A stretch of 5,466 nt of DNA. Origin: Polaromonas sp. YR568 (lineage in GTDB: Bacteria > Pseudomonadota > Gammaproteobacteria > Burkholderiales > Burkholderiaceae). Every line of letters begins with the position of its first letter. Position 1 is the first letter of the stretch. The stretch spans positions 1 through 5,466 of the forward strand of contig CAMBWM010000167.1 of the NCBI GenBank assembly GCA_945871335.1, written 5' to 3'. The notes beneath the pieces are model-generated. The model was not told the origin of the DNA and did no database searches. It was given only the letters and a program-made list of their open reading frames with translations. Shown here in pieces: positions 1 through 5,210 of this stretch. The position numbers were made by a program, and so were the translations under genes.

Positions 1-1133
1 TGGAAGAAGCCGCTGCCAGCCTGGGCAAAAAGCCCTGGGGCGTGTTTTGCTCCGTCACCTTGCCTTTGCTGCGCCCGGCCCTGATCACGGCCAGCATGCT
101 GGTTTTTTTGGGCACGATTGCCGACTTCGGACTGCCCAACTTGCTGGGCGAAGGTGAGCGTTTCCCGGTGCTGGCCACCCTGGCTTATGACCTTTACCTG
201 AGCGAAATCGGCAGCGAACCGGGCATGGCCGCCACCACCAGCATGGTGCTGGTGCTGGTAGCGCTGACGGTGGTGACACTGGGCAAGCGCGCGTCGCAGG
301 CCAGCAAGGTGGCCAACGATGGTGGTAAGCCGATGGCCCCCGGGCTTTTGCAGAGCAGCGCTGCCAGGGCCATTGCGGGGCTGGGTTTTGCCACAGTTCT
401 GTTTGCCAACCTGCCCTTGCTGGTGGTGCTGGTGTCCTCATTCATGCAGATCAAAGGCGCCGTGTTTCAGCCGGTATTCACGCTGGTCAATTACCACAAC
501 GGTTTTAACCTGATCGGCAACGCCATCTGGAACAGCTTCGTGTTTGCCGGCTGCGCGCTGGTGCTGGCCACCCTCGCCGGCGTGCTGGTGGGCTATGTGG
601 TGACACGGCGCCAGAGCGCAGACAGCAAGCTGCTGGACTTTTTGGTGATGATCCCTTTTGTCGTGCCGGGCACCGTGCTGGGCATTGGTTATGCCAGCGT
701 CTTTAACGGCCCACCTTTGATGCTGACCGGCAGCGCGGCGGTGATGGTGATCGTCTACTTTGTGCGGCGGCTTCCGTATGTGGTGCGCTCATCTTCGAGC
801 ATGGTCCACCAGATTGATGCCTCGCTGGAAGAGGCTTCTTCCAGCCTGGGCGAAAAACCCATGAAGGGCTTTCGCCGCATCATGGTGCCCTTGATGCGCC
901 CCGGCATCCTGGCCGGCGTGGTGATTGCCTGGCTGGAGATCTTTAACGAACTCTCAGCCACCTTGGTGCTCTACACCGGCGCCACACGCACCCTGCCGAT
1001 TGCCGCCTACCAGCAGGCTTTTGGCGGCGACTTCGGCGTGGCAGCGGTTTATTCAAGCCTGCTGATCCTGATCACCGCCATCACGCTCGGCCTGGCACTC
1101 AAGCTGGGCAAGATGGACGAGCAGAACTTTTAG
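1..1133 (+). CDS. Iron(III)-type ABC transporter permease, fused two-domain (5'-truncated)
   Basis: Inner-membrane permease of a binding-protein-dependent ABC importer. The reading frame is open from base 3, so the start lies upstream; about 376 residues are visible, against roughly 500-560 for full fused FbpB-type permeases. The window opens inside the cytoplasmic EAA loop of the first permease domain (EEAAASLGKKPWG, followed by LPLLRP). A complete second domain follows, with its own EAA loop at 828-896 (EEASSSLGEKP, then VPLMRPG). Hydrophobic segments lie near 81-146, 225-281, 366-443, 531-602, 633-701, 723-770, 900-974 and 1035-1103. The MIPFVVPGTVLGIGY stretch and the C-terminal TLPIAAYQQ pattern resemble iron permeases (FbpB/AfuB), but substrate cannot be proved: phosphonate or thiamine systems share the fold. 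A GTG at 42 is only an internal codon, because homology continues upstream of it. No partner ATPase or receptor is visible; they would lie upstream. Confidence 0.9.
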   Translation, partial: EEAAASLGKKPWGVFCSVTLPLLRPALITASMLVFLGTIADFGLPNLLGEGERFPVLATLAYDLYLSEIGSEPGMAATTSMVLVLVALTVVTLGKRASQASKVANDGGKPMAPGLLQSSAARAIAGLGFATVLFANLPLLVVLVSSFMQIKGAVFQPVFTLVNYHNGFNLIGNAIWNSFVFAGCALVLATLAGVLVGYVVTRRQSADSKLLDFLVMIPFVVPGTVLGIGYASVFNGPPLMLTGSAAVMVIVYFVRRLPYVVRSSSSMVHQIDASLEEASSSLGEKPMKGFRRIMVPLMRPGILAGVVIAWLEIFNELSATLVLYTGATRTLPIAAYQQAFGGDFGVAAVYSSLLILITAITLGLALKLGKMDEQNF

Positions 1134-1140
1134 CCCACAA

Positions 1141-1165
1141 AAAAGCCCTGACTCGCAGGGCTTTT
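1141..1165. terminator. Bidirectional rho-independent terminator between convergent genes
   Basis: A perfect 10-bp inverted repeat, AAAAGCCCTG and CAGGGCTTTT, flanks a 5-nt loop (ACTCG). It begins 7 bases after the permease stop. On the + strand the stem ends in four T. Read on the - strand the stem is followed by a run of six T, a stronger intrinsic terminator for the phasin gene, whose stop is 48 bases away. The position between convergent genes fits termination of both. Confidence 0.85.
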
Positions 1166-1213
1166 GAAAGATGCCGCTCACCGGCTGCTAATGGCGCGAG
1201 CGCGGGCTTTGAG

Positions 1214-1654
1214 TTACTTCTTTTTGGCCGTCTTGACCACTGAGTCCACGGCAGTTTGCATCTGGGCGGCAGCGGCTTTCATGCCCTTGCTGACGGCTGC
1301 AAAAGCTTCCGGTGCAGGATGAGCTTTTTCGATGGCATCCACAGTGGTGTGGAACTGAGCCAAACCCAGCGCTGTGACGTCTTTGAGGTTTTTGGTGGCA
1401 GTGGCCATGCTCTCTTCGGCAAGGGCTTTCATGGTTTCAAAAGCACCTTGTGGCTCTTTAACGCTTTTGAAAGACTCGAAAGTCGCTGCCATAGACGCCT
1501 GTGCAGCATGGGCCTGCTTTTGAGCCAGCTCGCCCCAAGCTTCGAGGTTGGCCATCAAAGGCTTGAGGGCTTCCTGGGAAGCGGCCGGGTTGAACTTGGC
1601 GGCGTTTTCCTTGAAGGTTGTCGTGATAGCGTCGAAAGAAGTGTTGTTGAACAT
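1214..1654 (-). CDS. Phasin family protein (PHA granule-associated)
   Basis: Phasins coat polyhydroxyalkanoate granules in the cytoplasm and control granule number and size. The 146-residue product is Ala/Lys-rich, amphipathic and predicted almost wholly helical, with no cysteine and one tryptophan (W40). Its start (MFNNTSFDAI), the central AQKQAHAAQASMAATFESFK and the lysine tail (KTAKKK) are typical of the PF09361 phasins of Burkholderiales. It is somewhat shorter than the roughly 180-190 residues common in that group, but no break is visible. The start at 1654 is supported by AGG six bases upstream on the - strand. It sits alone, convergent with the permease and downstream of the Bug receptor gene in the same direction, with its own promoter and a likely PhaR operator. 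A role in PHA storage is inferred from family; no other PHA gene is in the window. Confidence 0.88.
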   Translation of the reverse strand: MFNNTSFDAITTTFKENAAKFNPAASQEALKPLMANLEAWGELAQKQAHAAQASMAATFESFKSVKEPQGAFETMKALAEESMATATKNLKDVTALGLAQFHTTVDAIEKAHPAPEAFAAVSKGMKAAAAQMQTAVDSVVKTAKKK

Positions 1655-1662
1655 GGCAGACC

Positions 1663-1679
1663 TTTTTTTAAAAAAAAAA
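1663..1679 (-). other. Homopolymer T7/A10 tract in the phasin 5' leader
   Basis: Bases 1663-1669 are seven T and 1670-1679 are ten A on the + strand, so the phasin transcript would carry U10 followed by A7 directly before and overlapping its Shine-Dalgarno region. The tract lies between the putative operator and the ribosome binding site. It could affect translation through Hfq or ribosome access, or vary in length by slippage, but it is outside the coding frame. Confidence 0.6.
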
Positions 1680-1680
1680 T

Positions 1681-1697
1681 TTGTTGCGGTGCAGCAA
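1681..1697. promoter_or_regulatory. Candidate PhaR operator upstream of phasin
   Basis: A 17-bp imperfect palindrome, TTGTTGC-GGT-GCAGCAA, with one mismatched pair between the arms and a perfect TGC-N3-GCA core at 1685-1693. PhaR repressors of PHA-producing proteobacteria are known to bind CTGC/GCAG-type palindromes with a short central spacer at phasin promoters. Here the site begins right at the putative -10 and covers the expected transcription start, the place for a repressor that is released when it binds nascent PHA. The assignment to PhaR is inferred from motif and position. Confidence 0.55.
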
Positions 1698-1724
1698 TCT
1701 TAAGGTCCAAATCAACTAAAGCAA
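1697..1724 (-). promoter_or_regulatory. Putative sigma70 promoter of the phasin gene
   Basis: Read on the - strand, TTGCTT (1719-1724) is followed after 16 bases by TAAGAT (1697-1702). The predicted start of transcription near 1690 lies within the palindrome described as a candidate PhaR operator and about 36 bases before the start codon. Match to consensus is moderate; the call rests on spacing and on the fit with operator and Shine-Dalgarno sequence. Confidence 0.5.
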
Positions 1725-1751
1725 GCTGTCAGGGCTGCCACTAGCCCACTT

Positions 1752-1767
1752 TAGTGAGCCCTCACTA
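1752..1767. repeat. 16-bp palindrome upstream of the phasin promoter
   Basis: TAGTGAG-CC-CTCACTA is a 7-bp perfect inverted repeat with a 2-base centre. CACTAG occurs at 1739-1744 and again at 1763-1768, 24 bases apart, and a further CACT/AGTG pair lies at 1747-1756. There is no T-run after the stem on either strand, so it is a poor intrinsic terminator for the Bug gene. It sits about 30-50 bases upstream of the phasin -35, where an activator or second regulator could bind. Confidence 0.5.
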
Positions 1768-1818
1768 GGGGCCTTCGCACTGCCAGGCGAACTGGCCCCC
1801 GCGGCTAAAAAACGTTTG

Positions 1819-2808
1819 TCAGTCTTTCTTAAAGCCAATGCTTTTGACGATGGACTGCAACAGCTCGCGCTCGCTGCGCAAAGTACGCGACATTTCGGCA
1901 GGTGTGGACAAGATGGGGTCGAAGCCGCCGTTGACCAGCTTGTCGTGCAGGGGACCGGATTTAGCGGCCTGAGCGATGGTTCGCGAAATTTTTTCGGTGA
2001 TGTCGGCGGGCAAATTGGCCGGCCCGGCCACACCGTACCAGCTGGTGATGTTGACCGTCGGGAAACCCAGCTCGGCAAAAGTGGGTACGTCCGGCAGCAT
2101 GCTCGAACGCGTCGGGGTGCTGACCGCCAGGGCCTTGAGTCGGCCCGACTTGAGGTGAGGCAACACCGCTGCAGGGGTGACAACGGACAGCTGCACCACA
2201 TTGGCCAGCAGGTCAATGACCGCGGGGCCGCTGCCCTTGTAGGGGACATGCAGCACCTCAATCCCGGCTTTGTTCAGAAAAACCTCCATGGCCAGATGCG
2301 TCAGGCCGCCGCTGCCGCCTGAAGAGTAGTTGAGCGCTTTAGGCTGGGCCTTGGCCTTGGCGATCAGTTGCTGCACAGTGCTGACCTGTGTGTCGGCGTG
2401 CGCCACCAGCAACAGCGGCGTTGTGGCCAGCAGGGAAATAGGGGTGAAGTCCTTGGTGGGCTCAAAGCTGTATTTCTGCAGCAGCGTCGCGTCGATGAAT
2501 TGCGACACACTGAAGAAAAGCAATGTGTAACCGTCGGGCGCCGAGCCGGCCACAAAATCCAGGCCCAGCATGCCTGCTGCGCCAGAGCGGTTTTCAACCA
2601 CCAGCGATTGTTTCCAGTTTTCAGATGCAATCTGCGCAAAAGTGCGGCCGGCAAAGTCGGTGCCGGCGCCGGGGGAGGTCGGCACCACCCAGCGAACGGG
2701 TTTATTGGGGTAGGTGGCGGCGGTTTGGGCCAAGGACATGCCGGGCGTCAGGGCAGCCAGCGAAGAGGCGCAAGTGATCATTGCAGAGCGGCGGTTCATG
2801 GGCGTCAT
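1819..2808 (-). CDS. Bug-family (TctC-like) periplasmic tricarboxylate/dicarboxylate receptor
   Basis: Periplasmic solute receptor of the Bug/TctC family, the binding component of tripartite tricarboxylate transporters; ligands are mostly organic acids. The 329-residue length is normal. An N-terminal signal (basic NRR at 5-7, then a hydrophobic run) probably ends at SLA-Q, residues 25-28; the paired arginines leave Tat export possible. Family marks follow: YPNKPVRWVVPTSPGAGTD (33-51) with the first ligand loop, VENRSGAAG (71-79), NYSSGGSGG (160-168), HVPYKGSGPAVIDLLAN (187-203), and SWYGVAGPANLP (256-267). The start at 2808 has AGGA eight bases upstream; the internal ATG at 2799 is the alternative. 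No TctA/TctB membrane subunits are visible, so this is an orphan receptor here, as is common in Burkholderiales. It is divergent from the lyase-dehydratase operon, which suggests that its ligand feeds that pathway; the ligand itself is unknown. Confidence 0.92.
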   Translation of the reverse strand: MTPMNRRSAMITCASSLAALTPGMSLAQTAATYPNKPVRWVVPTSPGAGTDFAGRTFAQIASENWKQSLVVENRSGAAGMLGLDFVAGSAPDGYTLLFFSVSQFIDATLLQKYSFEPTKDFTPISLLATTPLLLVAHADTQVSTVQQLIAKAKAQPKALNYSSGGSGGLTHLAMEVFLNKAGIEVLHVPYKGSGPAVIDLLANVVQLSVVTPAAVLPHLKSGRLKALAVSTPTRSSMLPDVPTFAELGFPTVNITSWYGVAGPANLPADITEKISRTIAQAAKSGPLHDKLVNGGFDPILSTPAEMSRTLRSERELLQSIVKSIGFKKD

Positions 2809-2824
2809 TGTGGGGGTCCTATTT

Positions 2825-2867
2825 TTTCAGCAAGTTGGAAAAAAACATATCTCATCTTATGCTGAAA
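2825..2867. promoter_or_regulatory. 8-bp inverted repeat, candidate operator in the divergent control region
   Basis: TTTCAGCA at 2825-2832 and TGCTGAAA at 2860-2867 are perfect inverted copies, 35 bp centre to centre, in the 105-bp gap between the divergent Bug and lyase genes. The right arm overlaps the putative -10 of the lyase promoter and the left arm lies directly upstream of its -35. That geometry suits a regulator acting on both genes by bridging two half-sites. No regulator gene is in the window, so the protein is unknown, and a chance repeat in this AT-rich stretch cannot be excluded. Confidence 0.4.
2835..2863 (+). promoter_or_regulatory. Putative sigma70 promoter of the lyase-dehydratase operon
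   Basis: TTGGAA (2835-2840) and TATGCT (2858-2863) are separated by 17 bases; each matches the consensus at four of six positions. The expected transcript start near 2870 leaves a leader of about 44 bases before the ATG at 2914. A - strand promoter for the Bug gene must share this gap; TTCATT-N16-TATGTT on the complementary strand is a weak candidate and I do not call it. Confidence 0.45.
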
Positions 2868-2901
2868 TGAAGGGCTTGATTCATCTTGACCATCCAGCCC
2901 T

Positions 2902-2906
2902 AAGGA
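2902..2906 (+). promoter_or_regulatory. Shine-Dalgarno AAGGA of the lyase gene
   Basis: AAGGA lies seven bases before the ATG at 2914, an optimal spacing. It fixes this start over the internal methionines. The other genes of the operon have weaker or coupled initiation, so this is the main ribosome entry point of the operon. Confidence 0.75.
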
Positions 2907-2913
2907 CGACCCC

Positions 2914-3807
2914 ATGAGCCCAGAAAACGTGCGTGCAGCCTGGCGAGAACTGACCCGAACCCGCCAATTGGTGCGCGTGCCTGGGGTGTATGACGGTTTG
3001 TCTGCACGCATCGCACAGCAGGTGGGTTTCGGTGCTGTGGCGTTTTCGGGCAACGCGGTATCTGCCAGCTTGCTGGGCATGCCCGATGTCGGCATGCTGG
3101 GCATGAGCGAAAACCTCGAGCATGTGGGGCGCATTGCACGCCAACTCGATATACCGGTGATCTGCGACGCAGATACCGGTTACGGCGGCGTACTCAATGT
3201 GGTGCGCACCGTGCAGGAGTTTGAGGCTGCCGGCATTGCCGCCATCCATATTGAAGACCAGGTCACGCCCAAGCGCTGCGGCCTGCTGCCCCAGGGCATC
3301 CCGGTGGTCAGCCAGGAAGAACACGCCCAAAAAATCCGTGCGGCTGTACAAGCCCGGCGCAGCCCCGATTTCTGGATCATTGCCCGCACCGACGCCAAGT
3401 CCATGCACGGCTTAGAAGACGCTGCCCGCCGGGGTCGCGCTTATGTACAAGCCGGTGCCGACGCCGTCCTGGTCATGGGGGCTAACACCCCTGAAGAATT
3501 GCGCTACGTGGCCGGTGTGGTCCGTGCGCCGCTGGTCACCGTGATCCAGGAATCAGCGCCCACCAACCAACTGACAGACGCCGTGCTGCAAGAAGTCGGT
3601 TGTGTGTTGGCACTGCACGCGGGTACCACCCGCTATGCCGCGGTACAGGCCATGCACGAGGTGCTGAGCACATTGCACCGCGACCAACATACCCATGCGG
3701 TGAACCACCGCATGGCCAGCTTTGAGCAATACAACCAGGCGCTCGGTTTGCCCGCTTGGCTGGCGCTCGAGGCCGAGCTTCTCAAGCCAATCGATGGCAA
3801 AAGCTGA
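2914..3807 (+). CDS. Isocitrate lyase/PEP mutase superfamily lyase (2-methylisocitrate or dimethylmalate lyase-like)
   Basis: Cytoplasmic (beta/alpha)8 enzyme of the ICL/PEPM superfamily, whose lyases split substituted malates or isocitrates into a 2-oxo acid and a smaller acid. Length (297) matches PrpB (about 296). Visible marks: GVYDGLSARIAQQVGF (24-39), substrate loop FSGNAVSASLLGMPD (44-58), Mg-binding CDADTGYGG (84-92; D85, D87), IEDQ (113-116), the mobile catalytic loop PKRCGLLPQG (119-128) with C122, and ARTDA (157-161). The catalytic Cys argues for a C-C lyase rather than a mutase. The usual KRCGH/KKCGH is KRCGL here, so true PrpB is unlikely. It is first in an operon, eight bases before a LeuC-like subunit. 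That context recalls 2,3-dimethylmalate lyase beside dimethylmaleate hydratase, but the substrate is inferred, not shown. Oxaloacetate decarboxylase-like members are the other possibility. Confidence 0.88.
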   Translation: MSPENVRAAWRELTRTRQLVRVPGVYDGLSARIAQQVGFGAVAFSGNAVSASLLGMPDVGMLGMSENLEHVGRIARQLDIPVICDADTGYGGVLNVVRTVQEFEAAGIAAIHIEDQVTPKRCGLLPQGIPVVSQEEHAQKIRAAVQARRSPDFWIIARTDAKSMHGLEDAARRGRAYVQAGADAVLVMGANTPEELRYVAGVVRAPLVTVIQESAPTNQLTDAVLQEVGCVLALHAGTTRYAAVQAMHEVLSTLHRDQHTHAVNHRMASFEQYNQALGLPAWLALEAELLKPIDGKS

Positions 3808-3815
3808 GTTCCACC

Positions 3816-5210
3816 ATGACACACACACTGTTTGACAAAATTTGGGCGCTCCACCATGTGGACACGCGCGCCGACGGCAAGCACCTGCTTTACATGGACC
3901 GCCACGCCGTGCATGAGCTGCATGCACCGCACGCCTTTGGCCTGCTTGACGAAAGCGAACGCCGCGTGCGCCGCACCGACCTGACGATGGTGGTGCAAGA
4001 CCACACCGTGCCCACTCGGCCAGGCGTGATACGGATCTCACCGCACATTCAGGCCACGCTGCAGGCCGGTTTGCGCCACGGCGTGAAGGTGCTCGATGTG
4101 AACGACCCTGAGCATGGCATCGTCCACGTGGTCACGCCGGAGCTCGGCATCGCCCTGCCCGGCCTGACACTGGCCTGCCCCGACAGCCATGCTTCGACTG
4201 TAGGCGCCATCGGCTGCCTGGCCTTTGGTTGCGGCACCACCGAGCTGGTGCATGTGCTGAGCACCCAGGTGATGGCCATGGAAAAACCACGGCAAATGCG
4301 CATCTGGCTTGACGGCAACCTGTCTGACTGGCTCAACGCCAAAGATGTTGCGCTGGCGCTGATACGCCGCATGGGCGTGAGCGCTGCACGCGGCACTGCA
4401 GTCGAGTACTGCGGCCCGGTGGTCGAGGCCATGGACATCGAATCGCGTATGACGCTGTGCAACATGACCATTGAGTGGGGCGGGCGCACCTGCCTGATTG
4501 CGCCAGACGAGAAAACCATTGCATGGTGCAAAGGGCGACGCGGCGCACCACAAGATCAGGCCTGGGACGAGGCCCTCGCCTGGTGGCGCACGCTGCACTC
4601 CGATGCCGACGCAACCTTTGACGAAGAGCACCATCTGGACTGCACCGACTTGTCACCTCAACTCACCTGGGGAACCGACCCCGCGCAGGTCATTGGGATC
4701 AACGAAGCCGTGCCGCAGCCCATGGCGCTGGGCACATCGGCGCAAGAAAGGGCCACCCGCGCATTGGCTTACATGGCGGTGAAGGCAGGGCAATCTCTGG
4801 ACGGCTTGGCGATTGACCGGGTCTTCATAGGCTCTTGTTCCAACGCCCGTCTGCCAGACCTGCGCACTGCGGCACGCGTGGTGCAGGGCCGTCAGGTCGC
4901 CGCCGGCGTGCAAGCCCTGGTGGTGCCGGGATCGAGCACCATCAAAAGGCAGGCCGAAGCTGAAGGCCTGGACCAGATTTTTCTGCAAGCCGGCTTTGAG
5001 TGGCACGAGGCCGGCTGCTCTATGTGCGCGGGCGCCAATGGCGACATCGGCTCACCGGGTCAGCGCTGCGTGGCCACTTCCAACCGCAATTTTGAAAACC
5101 GCCAGGGCCGCGATGTCCGCACCCACCTGGCCAGCCCGGCGATGGCTGCGGCCGCCGCGATTGCCGGCCACTTAACGGACGTCAGGCGCCTGCTGGAGAC
5201 ACCGGCATGA
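3816..5210 (+). CDS. LeuC-like aconitase-family dehydratase large subunit (3-isopropylmalate dehydratase paralogue)
   Basis: Catalytic [4Fe-4S] subunit of a two-subunit hydro-lyase that dehydrates and rehydrates a hydroxy acid. Length 464 equals LeuC (466 in E. coli). Starting at 3816 gives MTHTLFDKIW, aligning with the LeuC N-terminus; the in-frame ATG at 3756 lies inside the lyase gene and is rejected. Cluster cysteines are C341 (GSCSNAR, 339-345), C401 and C404 (GCSMC, 400-404). Other family marks: YMDRHAVHE (26-34), DHTVPT (62-67), DSHASTVGAIG (123-133), RMTLCNM (211-217), TSNRNFENRQGR (421-432), HLASPAMAAAAA (437-448). Differences from LeuC proper as I recall it are CPDSH for CGDSH, GSCSNAR for GSCTNSR, and CAGANGD for the CLAMN-type block. 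No good Shine-Dalgarno precedes it; the 8-base gap after the lyase stop suggests translational coupling. The operon context points to catabolism, not leucine synthesis. Confidence 0.88.
   Translation: MTHTLFDKIWALHHVDTRADGKHLLYMDRHAVHELHAPHAFGLLDESERRVRRTDLTMVVQDHTVPTRPGVIRISPHIQATLQAGLRHGVKVLDVNDPEHGIVHVVTPELGIALPGLTLACPDSHASTVGAIGCLAFGCGTTELVHVLSTQVMAMEKPRQMRIWLDGNLSDWLNAKDVALALIRRMGVSAARGTAVEYCGPVVEAMDIESRMTLCNMTIEWGGRTCLIAPDEKTIAWCKGRRGAPQDQAWDEALAWWRTLHSDADATFDEEHHLDCTDLSPQLTWGTDPAQVIGINEAVPQPMALGTSAQERATRALAYMAVKAGQSLDGLAIDRVFIGSCSNARLPDLRTAARVVQGRQVAAGVQALVVPGSSTIKRQAEAEGLDQIFLQAGFEWHEAGCSMCAGANGDIGSPGQRCVATSNRNFENRQGRDVRTHLASPAMAAAAAIAGHLTDVRRLLETPA
5195..5210 (+). promoter_or_regulatory. 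Shine-Dalgarno and ATGA stop-start overlap coupling the two dehydratase subunits
   Basis: The large-subunit stop TGA (5208-5210) overlaps the small-subunit start ATG (5207-5209) in ATGA. GGAG at 5195-5198 lies eight bases before that ATG. The arrangement is classic translational coupling and fits equal production of two subunits that act as a heterodimer. Confidence 0.75.

Noticed and set aside
1256..1744. 162-codon + strand open frame opposite the phasin
   Set aside because: Antisense shadow of a well-recognised phasin; the product has no recognisable motif and runs through the promoter and homopolymer tract.
1809..1818. AAACGTTT followed by T-run on the - strand just after the Bug stop, as a terminator
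   Set aside because: The stem is only four AT-rich base pairs with no loop, too weak to form an intrinsic terminator.
1716..2322. Long open frames on both strands over the Bug gene (1716-2261 - and 1816-2322 +)
   Set aside because: Out-of-frame shadows rich in Arg, Ser, Cys or low-complexity stretches; the Bug frame explains the region end to end.
2881..3408. 175-codon - strand open frame opposite the lyase
   Set aside because: Antisense to conserved ICL/PEPM coding sequence; composition (many His, Ala, Gly) is typical of GC-rich shadows and it crosses the operon leader.
3756..3815. Upstream in-frame ATG extending the LeuC-like protein by 20 residues
   Set aside because: It lies inside the lyase gene, the extra residues match nothing in LeuC, and the ATG at 3816 gives the normal LeuC N-terminus.
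4038..4634. 198-codon - strand open frame opposite the LeuC-like gene
   Set aside because: Shadow of conserved codons in the sense strand; no family signature seen.
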